Source: Isoetes taiwanensis
Lineage: Eukaryota > Streptophyta > Lycopodiopsida > Isoetales > Isoetaceae
Assembly: GCA_021234155.1 (NCBI GenBank)
Contig: JAJEKV010000033.1
Coordinates: forward strand, 10,734,163-10,798,162
Direction of reading: 5' to 3'
DNA length: 64,000 nucleotides
Shown in pieces: positions 1-9,855 of this stretch. Position 1 is the stretch's first letter, and each line of letters begins with the position of its first letter. The notes beneath the pieces are model-generated. The model was given only the letters and a program-made list of their open reading frames with translations. It was not told the origin of the DNA and ran no database searches. The position numbers and the translations under genes were made by a program.

Positions 1-41
1 AGGACAACGACACTCCTTACCATACATTGCCTCAAAAGGAC

Positions 42-461
42 TCATTTTAATGGAATCTTGATAAGTGTTATTGTATGCAAACTCAGCCAAATACAAATAA
101 GAATCCCATACCTTTGGTTGACTAGGCACATACATTCCGAAAGCATATCCTCCAAGATTTGATTAACTCGCATTCTACTTGGCCATCCGCTTGAGGACGA
201 TAAGATGTAATTGGCATATAACTTAGTGCCAATATTTTGAAACAACCCTTGCCAAAATTGGCTCATAAATTTTGTATCCCGATCCGATGAAATAGTGGTA
301 GGCATCCCATGCAACCTGAAAAATCTCCTTAACAAATAACTTAGCAATATCCATTGTCGAAAGTAAAGAGTCTTCAGAGGCATAAAATGGGCCTGCTTAG
401 TTAGTCGATCAACCACAACATAAATTGCATCATAACCGAGCGTGTCCGGGAAGTTCAACAA
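42..461 (-). pseudogene. Integrase core fragment of the Ty3/gypsy element
   Basis: A 139-codon minus-strand frame shows the catalytic core of a gypsy integrase (DDE, RNase H fold). The segment VVVDRLTKQAHF carries the first catalytic Asp, and SSDRDTKF, about 50 residues on, carries the second. The expected region around the catalytic Glu is garbled by a frameshift (RVNQILEDML is still recognisable), so the product would be inactive. The zinc-binding HHCC part should lie between this frame and RNase H, at about 460-890, where no long frame survives. Integrase inserts element cDNA into host chromatin; this copy cannot. Confidence 0.85.
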
Positions 462-893
462 TGAAGTCCATGGAAATACACTCCCACTTGGAAGATGGAA
501 TTACTAAAGGTTGTAATTCTCCGTGCTCCCTAAACCTTGATGCTTTTACCTTTCGACAAGATAAACACCTAGCCACGTGCTCCTTAACCATCTTCTTTCG
601 GTCGGGCCAAAAGAAATTCGGCGATCTTCCTCAAAGTTTTGTGTACGGGTGGCCCGCCAAAGGACTATCATGTGCTTCATATAGCAACCTCAATCTCAAC
701 TCATGTTCATTAGGAATACACATACGGCCATTATAATATAAAACTCCTTTGGACAATGCATACCTCGGAAAATCTTGAGGGTTCTCCAACACAGTGCAAA
801 ATATGGATCATTCCTTAGCTTATTAAAAATATCGCATCCCATTGCCCTTGTAACACACTAATAGAGGTTAGAAATGACCTTCGAGACAAAGCA

Positions 894-2288
894 TCAGCAA
901 TCACATTTTTTTTTGCCGGGTTGATATTCAATTTCAAAATCATACTCTTCTCTTAATTGCATCCACCTCCTTTGCCTATTATTCAAATATGGTTGTTTTG
1001 CAAAATACTTCAAATTTTGGTGGTCAGTCTTCAAAAAGAAACGACGACCCAATAAATAATGTCTCCATACCCTTAAGGCATGGATAATGGCCAACATTTC
1101 CAAATCATGCCTTTGGGTAATTTTGTTCGGCCAGAGACAATTTACTGAGATATATAAGCACAAACTCGCGGCCATCCTGCAGACAAGACTCCTCCCTACT
1201 TTTCCCGAAGCATCCGTGGACTACATGGAAGGGTATATTCATGTTTGGAATCCTTAAAACTGGTGCACTAATCAAAACATCCTTTAACTTTTGAAAACTT
1301 TCTTGACAACTATCAGTCCAATGCAAATCATTCTTCTTACCCAACAAAGAAGTCAAAGGAGCAGCAATCTTTGCAAATTTAGGAACAAATTTGCGATAAT
1401 ACCCCGCTAATCCCAAAAATGATCTTACCTCTTTCACTGTCTTTGGTGTGGGCCAATCTCTAACTGCCTCAATCTTGGAAGGATCTGGCTCTAATCCCTT
1501 TTCTAAAATTACATGCCCAAGATATACCAATCTAGTTTGTGCAAAAGAACACTTAGATAGCTTACCATACAACTTTTCTCGTCAAAAAAATAGCTAATGT
1601 CTGCTTTACATGTTCCACATGCTCCTCTAATGTCCTGGAATATACCAAAATATCATCAAAGAAAACCAATATAAACTTATCCAGGAAAGATCGGAATATC
1701 TCGTTCATTAGGCGCATAAAAGTGGCAGGAGCATTTGTCAACCCAAAGGGCATTACAACAAAACTCGTAATGTCCCAGAGCGGTCCTAAAGGCGATCTTG
1801 TAAATATTCAGATCCTTGATCCGGATCGATGATATCCGGATCGTAAATCAATTTTTGTGAAGTACTTAGCTTGTCCCAACCGATCAAATAACTCATCAAC
1901 CCTAGGCAATGCATATCTATTCTTCATCAGAACCGTTAAGCATGCGGTAATCAATACATAACCTTAAAGTCCCATCTTTTTTTTAACAAACAAAATCGGG
2001 CGCACCAAATGGAGAAACACTCGGCCAGTATAAACCCTTGTTCCAATAATTCCGCTTAATTGTTTCTTCAATTCGCCATCTCTAATGCATGAAATCTATA
2101 TGGTGGCCTTGATGTGGGTTCAGCTCCGTGAACAAGTTCTATCTCATGATCTACCATTCTATGTGGAGGCAATTACATTAATTCTTTAGGAAACACATCG
2201 AGAACTCATCCAACACTTTTCGGATCTCGGGGAGCAATAGGTTGTTCCTCAGAATTTCTACGTGTACCCAAAAATGCACATCCCATTC
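894..2288 (-). pseudogene. Reverse transcriptase and RNase H domains, frameshifted
   Basis: Three overlapping minus-strand frames (1562-1753, 1105-1572, 894-1175) together cover the RT palm and thumb and RNase [13 protein letters not shown] is the conserved RT motif before the active site. FFDDILVYS is the YxDD catalytic box in the usual gypsy form. GLAGYYRKFVPKFAKIAAPL is the connection region, and LKTDHQNLKYF with RRWMQLREEYDFEIEY belongs to RNase H. Upstream, around 1930-1990, [13 protein letters not shown] is still visible in another frame. At least three frameshifts separate these pieces. The domain order and spacing match an ordinary plant Ty3/gypsy pol. Confidence 0.9.
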
Positions 2289-2700
2289 TTATGCACCCGT
2301 TCTTAACTGTTTCTTAAAACTTTTAGGGACAAAGGTGTAACCACTAATGACGAAGGCAATCCTTCCAAAGACATGCTTATCTCCATTAGGACTTTGGCAT
2401 GTAACTGTTTTTGCTCTCTCATAATCAATGCAAGCTTTATATGGCCTCAACCATGACATTCCTAGAATAGCATCATACTTCCCTAGGCTCAATACTTCAA
2501 AACTAGTATGGGACTCAAGATCTCCTACTTGGAATTTAAGATTGTCTACCTTAGCATAAGAAGTCTTAATTTTACCATCACCAACTCCACATATCTAGGG
2601 TCCCGACTAATCATATTCAAATCTAGTTTCTTTGCCAGCTTTGGGGAAATAAAACAATGTGTACTACCACAATCAATAAGAAAGAGAATAGGAACTCCAT
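2289..2700 (-). pseudogene. Retropepsin-like aspartic protease of the Ty3/gypsy element
   Basis: On the minus strand around 2690-2640 a frame reads LIDCGSTHCFI, the position of the retropepsin active-site D-S/T-G box (here D-C-G). Frame 2492-2289 continues with YDAILGMSWLRPYKACIDY, the conserved ILGxxWL strand near the end of gypsy proteases, then a SPNGDK loop. A frameshift lies between the two pieces. The enzyme would cut the element's own gag-pol polyprotein; this copy is broken. Confidence 0.8.
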
Positions 2701-2840
2701 GAATAATACCGGAACTCGATAACCACGGCTTGATTATCTACACGGCCCCGGGTCCATGCGGCATACATGCACATTCTTTTCAACGGGAGAGTCCATGATT
2801 CGAAAGCAGCCCTAACTTCAACTGCAGGGGTTAGCTTGTG

Positions 2841-3972
2841 CTATAATCCTGTTATCTCCTCTAGCTTGTCCTCTGCCACCCCTATTATTGTCCCAAAACC
2901 TCCACGACCACCACGGTTACTTCGGCCTCCATTTCCCTCGCCTTGGCCCGATCCATAAGTATCACTAGAATTCAACCCGGACCACCGGGTTTGTTTGCCC
3001 TCCACGTTGAGAAGATGCACGCAGGCAAGATTATCCATCCACCTTCTCGGACAATCTCGTCCATAATGACCAACTTCTCTCGCACCTAAAGCATCGATTC
3101 TCATTAATACACTTTTCCCTAGTTTCATCATTCAAAGGTGCATACATAGGCCGAGATCCTCGATTTTGACGCGCCTCTTGCATACTAACAAAACTGCGCA
3201 ACCATGCCACCCCTACTAGAGAATCTACCTGCGCAGCAGATCCCATCACCGCCATGTGGAAGGAACTTGTCTCTTCTTAGCATTCTCCAAGGTTGCTTTC
3301 TCGCCTAGGTCGATTCACGATTCTTAGCAATTCTAATACTTCCTCCAAATCCTTATAGGACACACCCGACATTGTGCTCTTAATATCAACCTGCAAACCC
3401 TTTACAAATCGAAAGCACAAAGCTTCTCCTTATCCTCAAAAGGACAATGATACCGCAACCTTCTAAACTTTCGTTATATTGCCACCGCCCCCTTTCGTGT
3501 CAAGTCCAAGAACTCATTCATCTTGTCAACTTTGTACCTGGGAGGCATAAAATGCCCTTCAAAAGCGGTCTTAAACTCTTGCCAAGTTGCCGCCCTGCAG
3601 CCTTATTTATGTCCCGAAATAATTCTCCCACCATACTCTAGCAAATCCACCCAACATTGCTTGAGCCAATACGCCTTTTAATGTAATCTTCGGCATTAAT
3701 GAGTTTAAAGTAAAACTCAACTCCACGGGCCACGAAGATGTGCATCATCCCTCAGAACGTTCTCTCCAAGTAAATACTTCCCTCTTAGTGTCCTTCAGCA
3801 CCTTCTCTACTGCCTTGTCCGCAGCTGTCTTTTGTTGCGAGGCACTCTGCTGCAACACTTGCTGAATAGCCTGCAAGATATTGGCTACATCAGGAGCTCC
3901 ACCAGCCTGTCCAGCTCCTCCTGGGGATCCTCCTGGGGAACTCATCTCTACAAGAATCTGGAACCATAGCAA
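2841..3972 (-). pseudogene. gag (nucleocapsid) region of the Ty3/gypsy element
   Basis: The minus-strand frame at 3972-3745 begins near the primer site. It contains a Gly-rich start (MSSPGGSPGGAGQAGG) and a Gln-rich helix, as often seen in gypsy gag. The zinc knuckle is split between two frames at about 3130-3030: RCFRC in one and EVGHYGRDCPRRW in the other, together giving a C-x2-C...H-x4-C pattern. A Gly/Arg-rich stretch follows (GNGGRSNRGGRGGFG). The middle of gag (3250-3740) has no long frame. The protein would package element RNA. Confidence 0.75.
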
Positions 3973-4018
3973 ATATCATCAATAATCAAAAATCTCATAA
4001 TCCACTAACCAAAACTTT

Positions 4019-4030
4019 GCTCTGATACCA
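4019..4030 (-). promoter_or_regulatory. Primer-binding site (tRNA-iMet type)
   Basis: The minus strand reads TGGTATCAGAGC, the standard plant PBS complementary to the 3' end of initiator tRNA-Met. It sits two bases inside the LTR end at 4033, which fixes both the orientation of the element and the LTR boundary. Confidence 0.93.
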
Positions 4031-4032
4031 AC

Positions 4033-6856
4033 TGTGACGGGCTGGCCAGTTAACCTCTCGGTAACTGGAGATCCCATCGATCTCTACCGTTGGATTTATT
4101 TAACCGTTGCAACTCAAGAAATTAATACATGCATGCTTAGGTAAAGAATTTAATCTTTATACATGCTCTAAGGTCCCAAAAATATTATACGTGCCGTTGC
4201 TCGGCAAAATCCCACAAAACAACCAAAGTTTACAAATAATTATAGTTAGGCCGATCCATAATAATAATAGTTATATTAATCAAATGCATTATCTAGCAAT
4301 CCACACACTTCTACTCTCGCCTTTCTGCAGCTTGGCTACTTTCCGGAGCATCTCGCAGATCCGCTACACCATTTAACCACGGGGTTAGTCACACGGACTA
4401 AGTGGGGATCGGGGATTTAGAATATATCAAGCATCAATTACCACAAGCATTAACTTAGAACAATAATTTAGCCTTACCGTAACCTCGCCCCTGCAATCCA
4501 AGTTACTAGTCCAACCAACATAAACACAATGCATAATTATGCTAAGCACAACCATTGCAACTTATTCCAGCATTAAAAACCACATATACTCTAACCCAAG
4601 CAACCATAGCATCAACATTGCAACCAATATTCCTCTGGGATAGTTAGGCCGATCCATAATAATAATAGTTATATTAATCAAATGCATTATCTAGCAATCC
4701 ACACACTTCTACTCGCGCCAAGTAACTTTGGCTACTTTCCTGAGCATCTCGCAGACTTCGCTTACACACCATTTAACCACGGGGTTAGTCACACACGGAC
4801 TAAGTGGGGATCGGGGATTTAGAATATATCAAGCATCAATTACCACAAGCATTAACTTAGAACAATAATTTAGCCTTACCGTAACCTCGCCCCTGCAATC
4901 CAAGTTACTAGTCCAACCAACATAAACACAATGCATAATTATGCTAAGCACAACCATTGCAACTTATTCCAGCATTAAAAACCACATATACTCTAACCCA
5001 AGCAACCATAGCATCAACATTGCAACCAATATTCCTCCGGTCCGAAGCGAGGTCAACTCCTACCGTCGGGCCGCTGACATAGAGGCGGGGTAACCACGTG
5101 TACACACCCTTCCACTTGCGCCCAAAGATTGGAGGACCACTTATCGTGCATGACGTTGTACCCTACGGTGTTCGATGTTCAAAATACCATTTACATAGCA
5201 TTGTGTAAAACCGTGAGTCTAGACCATCGCACCTAGACTCCATTTTGAGGTCTATATCAAAGAATTTCACCATATACAATTACATACAATTCACCATCAT
5301 GCCCATGCCTTAACAAGCTTACATCCAGTAATTCCATAATATACACTTCATATAGCAAGAGAAAGCCCAACCATAACTCAGTAATCATAATATCCTCAAT
5401 CATGCAATATGCAGCTATTACCATTAAATAAAAGATGATATGTCTACCCCTTAACAGGATTTACTAGCACAAGGTTAATATCTACGTTTAAAACTTTAGC
5501 AATATTTAACCTATAGCATTGAATATCGTTATTATAGATAACTTGCAACCATTAGCATAACCCCTTCTTATCTTTAAGTCTTAATTTTATGTAATATATA
5601 TATATATCTCGAGCCAAACTCCTTGCTCCAACTAACCCTTACTAGTGTAATTCTAACTTAAGAGCCTTAGCTTTTTAAACTTTAACCTTAGCTTTTTAAC
5701 TTCTTATACTAACAATTAATCAATTGTTAACATTTTACTTTTTCCTTAACCTAAACCTAACGTGTAATGTGTCACGATTCGGTCATTGTTGGGATATGGC
5801 CTCCGTGCCATCGAACCCATGCCAAATCTTCTTTAACCCAAACCGATTTCGCTTTTACAGAGATTTCTAAGTCTATTCTACCGCTTTTGCGGCCGTAGAC
5901 ATTGATTACAATGTGTTTTCTTCTTGATAAAATTCAGACCGGCCGATTGCCGGATCGGCATCCAGTGCCACGAGATCGGCTTGGAAATCCCATAAAGCTT
6001 CCACGATTTCAATCGCCAAAGAGGGTTCTAAGCCATTTCGCCCGGCTTTTGTGGCCCTAATCCGCCATTCTCGATCGGGTTTCTTGGCATGCGGACGGAA
6101 GTTAAAAGGTAAACTTTTGGGCCGAATCTCATTCTTATTATTCTCAATCAATTTCTTGGATCAAATCGGCCATTCCAGATTCCAAATCGCCCATTCCATG
6201 TTTGTTCCATGACGTTTTCTTAAGCATTGAGGACGCCAACAAGATTCCATGCTTTTTCGAGGTGAGAGACCAAAAATATTGTCATCTCCTTGCGGTTCTT
6301 CACCCTTACTCGGTTATTACGCTCAAATCTCGTTATCTATGATGTTTCAGCTCATTTCTATATTGGTTGAATCTAATAAATCATATTGGGTTCAAGAACT
6401 TCTCTAATTCAAGACATAGAATGATCTCTCAAATAAGGAACTCGAAGCATGCAGTTTTACTATTCCAACTCAATACAAGTCACGAATAAATTCTAAGCTT
6501 ATGCTGACAAGAACAACCATCACACTAATCAAATCACAACTTAATCAAGCACCAAACCCGGTGTAAGGCTTGATCCCCACTGGATCCCGCTTTTGTTGCT
6601 TTTTTTTCAAGGCGGCTCCAACACGCTCCCAGAGCTCACAGACGCGATTCGCTCCTTCAAAGAATCCCCTGCGCAATCAATCTTTTCCCAATGCTTTTCT
6701 CTGTACTTATATTTATTTTTAACCACAGTATTTCGTCCGTATAATCTCTACATATACGACGTATTTCTCTGCATGCGTGATATTTTGATTAATATTCCTT
6801 TGCATCTTTTAGATAAAATAATCCACAATTTACCTCAAAATCCTAGGTCCGTTACA
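4033..6856 (-). repeat. Long terminal repeat (5' LTR in element orientation), 2824 bp
   Basis: The ends form the expected short imperfect inverted repeat: the plus strand starts TGTGACGG at 4033 and ends CCGTTACA at 6856. The inner end abuts the PBS. The length is large for an LTR and is partly explained by an internal 398-bp tandem duplication. A minus-strand frame of 81 codons (6151-5906) lies inside; I do not recognise it and treat it as chance or remnant coding. Its partner LTR is outside the window, so no age estimate is possible. Confidence 0.8.
4243..5037. repeat. Tandem duplication inside the LTR, two units of about 398 bp
   Basis: Unit 1 (4243-4640) and unit 2 (4641-5037) start with TAGTTAGGCCGATCCATAAT and run nearly identically to AACCAATATTCCTC. 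The units differ by a few substitutions and small indels (for example around 4317-4350 versus 4715-4750). Confidence 0.93.
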
Positions 6857-7240
6857 GGGTTGGATGAGTATCTGGGTTGGACGAGTTTCGTTCTATGGTG
6901 CTTATTGGTATTATAAATATCATGCACTTTGCTAATCAGGTCCATTGATGTGCATTTTGCAACTATATGTGAGCAAAGAAAGACATACATATATATAATG
7001 CAAGTAGTGCCTTCTTATGCCTCTGCAAGAAGATAGTAGATATTATCCCATTGTCTAGAATGTCTTGATTCTAGAAAGCGGACAGTTGTGGATCTCCATC
7101 TAGACCGACAACAACCTTATGGCTTGGCACTAAAGGACACAGATGAAACACAAAGAAAGCAACTGGAATCCAAACATCAAGTTCATTTCAACCACTATCA
7201 CATGAAGTTGTTAATATCATCGTTCATATGGAGTTATTTT
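6857..7240. other. Flanking DNA without recognisable features
   Basis: This sequence lies between the LTR end and the CACTA-like hairpin. I see no coding frame with family motifs and no repeat shared with the rest of the window. Confidence 0.5.
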
Positions 7241-7277
7241 ATACAAGAAATTATCGCGGTGGCTAAAGCCGCCGCGA
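7241..7277 (+). mobile_element. CACTA-like terminal motif with subterminal hairpin
   Basis: ATACAAGAAATTAT is followed by CGCGGTGGC TAAA GCCGCCGCG, a 9-bp stem with one G-T type mismatch. Plant En/Spm (CACTA) elements commonly begin CACTACAAGAAA and carry GCGGCGGCTAAAGCCGCCGC-type subterminal inverted repeats. Here the outermost CAC is lost. A related reversed motif is at 60044-60074. I infer a degraded terminus; no transposase is present nearby. Confidence 0.5.
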
Positions 7278-7672
7278 ACATTTCTCTTTGCTGAACATTA
7301 TGTTAATTCAAAACGATGTCAGTTATGACATGCGAAAGTAGAAGCAATTGCTAACGCCTATGTTTGGAAAATTTGGAACCTCTATATGCGATGGAACATC
7401 GAGAAATAGACAAAAACACAAAATATTCGTTGGCGAATATATACCTTTGAAATCCAAGGCCAATAACTAATGTTTTTATGCTTCGTTTACTAAAATTACA
7501 TCATAGTATCAAATGTCAATGACGGGATTAATATTATAAGCTTGCAGATTGTTAAATCTTTTGTTTGCTAATCATATCACTTTTGCTTTTTCAAGACACT
7601 AAGTATTAGTTGGCATTTTGTTAAGACGGATGGAACAGAGGCCAGCTTATCTGTGCGATCATGTCTTGAAAT
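7278..7672. other. AT-rich DNA without recognisable features
   Basis: No coding motifs, TIRs or shared repeats were found between the hairpin and repeat unit A. Confidence 0.4.
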
Positions 7673-9289
7673 GGCCACCAATATATAATCCTATTCTTGC
7701 GTCATTGCTCTGCATTTCTAGGTGGCAGAACTACACTTGCCAGACTATCATGGTAAATAATTAAGAACTTTGATGAACAAAGTAAGAAGCCAACTGTGGA
7801 TATATTACTATTTGGCATATGAAATTATATGTTTATTCACCAAATGAAGAATACTCTCCCAAGACATCTACCCTCAGGTGCTTGTTGTGCATTGACAATC
7901 TCTGAAATAAATGAGCCAATGTAAGTGATTATGAAAACCTGATGTATGCCAAATTATATAAATATCTACGTTTCAATTTCAGTAGTATACGAAGCAACAT
8001 ATCTTCTAAACCCATCATCTTCTAGCACTATGCTCAACAACCACTCATTTCTTGCACTGCGACTCGCATGAAACCAACAAAACGCCTAGATAGGCTTCTC
8101 ATTCATCTCAGCAGATTTTCTACAATGGTGGACAGTGGATAGCCGCACATATGCGAACTACCCACGAAAAATAAAGGGAAAATCCAATTATATCATTTGG
8201 ACCCCAAAACAAATACAATGCTAATAGATGAGTGGCTGATGTACCTGTCGAAAGCTTATCACCGGGATTAAAAAACCCCGCCCTTTCGGGTTTTCGAGGA
8301 AAAACCCTAGTGATAAGCCTTCGGCAAGGGGCTTAGACAAACGTAAGGCATAGAATCGCTCCCAAAAACCCGGCATGAAGAAGTCAAAACGGATGGCGCT
8401 CGCCAACCTGTACCTGCACATCACCAACAACAAACGAGAAACATACCAAAGAATAGCATCACCCAGTGGGTGGAAAAAAAGCATCACCCACCGGGTGGAA
8501 AAACATGATAAACAGAACTTGTACAAAATATAATAAACAAAGAAGGGGGGGAGGGTGGGTTCAAAGAGAATAAGGTACTGCTGAGAGAAGAGGAAGCGCC
8601 GATGAAACGCCGATGAAGAACCGCGAATAAGTAGCAAACGCCCAACCCGATGAGCTGCCCAAAAACGCGATAAAGCGATGCATGCATGCGACGCGATACA
8701 ATGCATGCATGCTGCCTTGAGCAAGAATGCCGATTCGCTACGCGAATCGACGACATTCTTGCACTGCGACTCGCATGAAACCAACAAAACGCCCGAATAC
8801 CAAAGGACTTCCTTAACAAACTAGGATCGAGGACGAAGGTCACAGGATGAAGGCTAAAGGCCGGAAAGGACAGCAGGAAAGCAACGCCAAATTAGCCAAA
8901 CCAAAGTGAAGAAGCCCCTCCCCTGCCTGGAAACAAATCAAAGAGAATAAAGTACTGCTGAGAGAAGAGGAAGCGCCGATGAAACGTCGATGAAGAACTC
9001 CGCAATAAGTAGCAAACGCCCAACCTGATGAGCGGCCCAAAACGCATGCGATGCATGCATGCGACGCATGCAATGCATGCATGCTCGTCTTGAGCAAGAA
9101 TGCCGATTCGCTACGCGAATCGACGACATTTCTTGTGTTGATGAAGCACATAGTTCTAAACAATATTGCAAAAGTCAACTTTTGTAGGCGCTTTATGAAG
9201 AACAAAAGACCATGAGAAGTACCGTGGAAAGGCTCTTTATGTCTAAGCAACATGAGAAGTGCATGATAGATGGTCTGCAAAAATAATTC
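7673..9289. repeat. Tandem unit A (about 0.56 kb) split by an inserted repeat pair
   Basis: The sequence from GGCCACCAATATATAATCC (7673) to 8054, and then 9136-9289, is colinear with unit B (9290-9353, 17262-17742, 23276-23470). Shared landmarks are ATTTCTAGGYGRCAGA, AACTGTGGATATAT, AACCTGATGTATGC and the run GAAGCACATAG to GGCTCTTT. The 8055-9135 interval is absent from unit B and is therefore an insertion. Confidence 0.75.
8055..9126. mobile_element. Two head-to-tail inserted repeats sharing both ends
   Basis: Copy 1 spans 8055-8753 and copy 2 spans 8762-9126. Both begin CACTGCGACTCGCATGAAAC and both finish with a shared block of about 190 bp (8561-8753 and 8938-9126) ending GCGAATCGACGA. 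The outer flanks carry CATTTCTTG (8046-8054 and 9127-9135), and the internal junction carries CATTCTTG. The end contains a 40-nt foldback (8722-8761): outer arms CAAGAATG/CATTCTTG, inner arms CGATTCGC/GCGAATCG, loop TAC. Start and end show only weak inverted similarity (CGAYTCGC). This could be a MULE-like element with a 9-bp target duplication, or a Helitron-like tandem; I cannot decide. The long frames read from it are not convincing genes. Confidence 0.6.
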
Positions 9290-9535
9290 TGGCCATCAAT
9301 ATACAATCAAGTTCTATTTTTGCATAATCGTTATGGATTTCTAGGCGACAGAGGGGTGCAAAATCGGTACTGGGTAGCAGAAATCACCGTCCGGACGCCG
9401 CTTACAAGTGCTTAAAATCGGTGTGTTTTAAACACGACGTGCGTGATTGAAGTATTGACATGTAGGGTGCGCGCCCGTCAAATGACAGGCTGAGAGAATC
9501 ATGAACATGTTTGGTGCCGGAAACATGAATGCCTG

Positions 9536-9565
9536 TAGCCCGCCATATTCCTGGATGGCGGGCTA
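9536..9565. other. Subterminal hairpin of the TIR transposon
   Basis: TAGCCCGCCAT (9536-9546), loop of 8, ATGGCGGGCTA (9555-9565): a perfect 11-bp stem about 180 bp inside the left end. It may be a transposase-binding or structural element. Confidence 0.6.
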
Positions 9566-9855
9566 ACCCATCTTGAATTCAAGCAAAATGGAGGGACTAA
9601 TTGTTTCCAAGAATTGCCTGAACCGAAATTCAACAATTTGCCCTCAACAATTCAGCAATACACAGAAATCCGGGATAGATGAAACCCAATTCCTCTCCCC
9701 TGCTCAATTTCTGAGCCATTGATGCAAGGAAGGAAGAGAGATCAGAGGCGAGATTATATGCAAAGAAGGTAGCAATGAAGAAGAATTCCCTTCTAAAGAT
9801 TCGCCTTCAAAGATCTAATAAGAAATTGAGACCGAAAGTGACCATAGAATAAGAG

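Larger units (their letters stand above)
1..6856 (-). mobile_element. Ty3/gypsy LTR retrotransposon, truncated by the left window edge
   Basis: Read on the minus strand, the order is 5' LTR (6856 to 4033), primer-binding site (4030 to 4019), gag, protease, reverse transcriptase, RNase H and integrase. The integrase runs off the window at base 1, so the 3' LTR and any chromodomain lie outside. The gag-PR-RT-RH-IN order is diagnostic for Ty3/gypsy (Metaviridae). Every domain is broken by frameshifts and stops, so the copy is dead. A long LTR with an iMet primer site fits Tekay/Del-type chromoviruses, but without the integrase C-terminus that placement is only a guess. The base following the LTR end is 6857. 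Confidence 0.9.

Noticed and set aside
5906-6151. 81-codon minus-strand frame inside the gypsy LTR
   Set aside because: No family motif, and LTRs rarely encode proteins; kept only as a remark under the LTR.
8221-9280. Long minus-strand frames (up to 188 codons) in the inserted repeats
   Set aside because: The frames follow the direct repeat, have repeat-like composition and show no domain.
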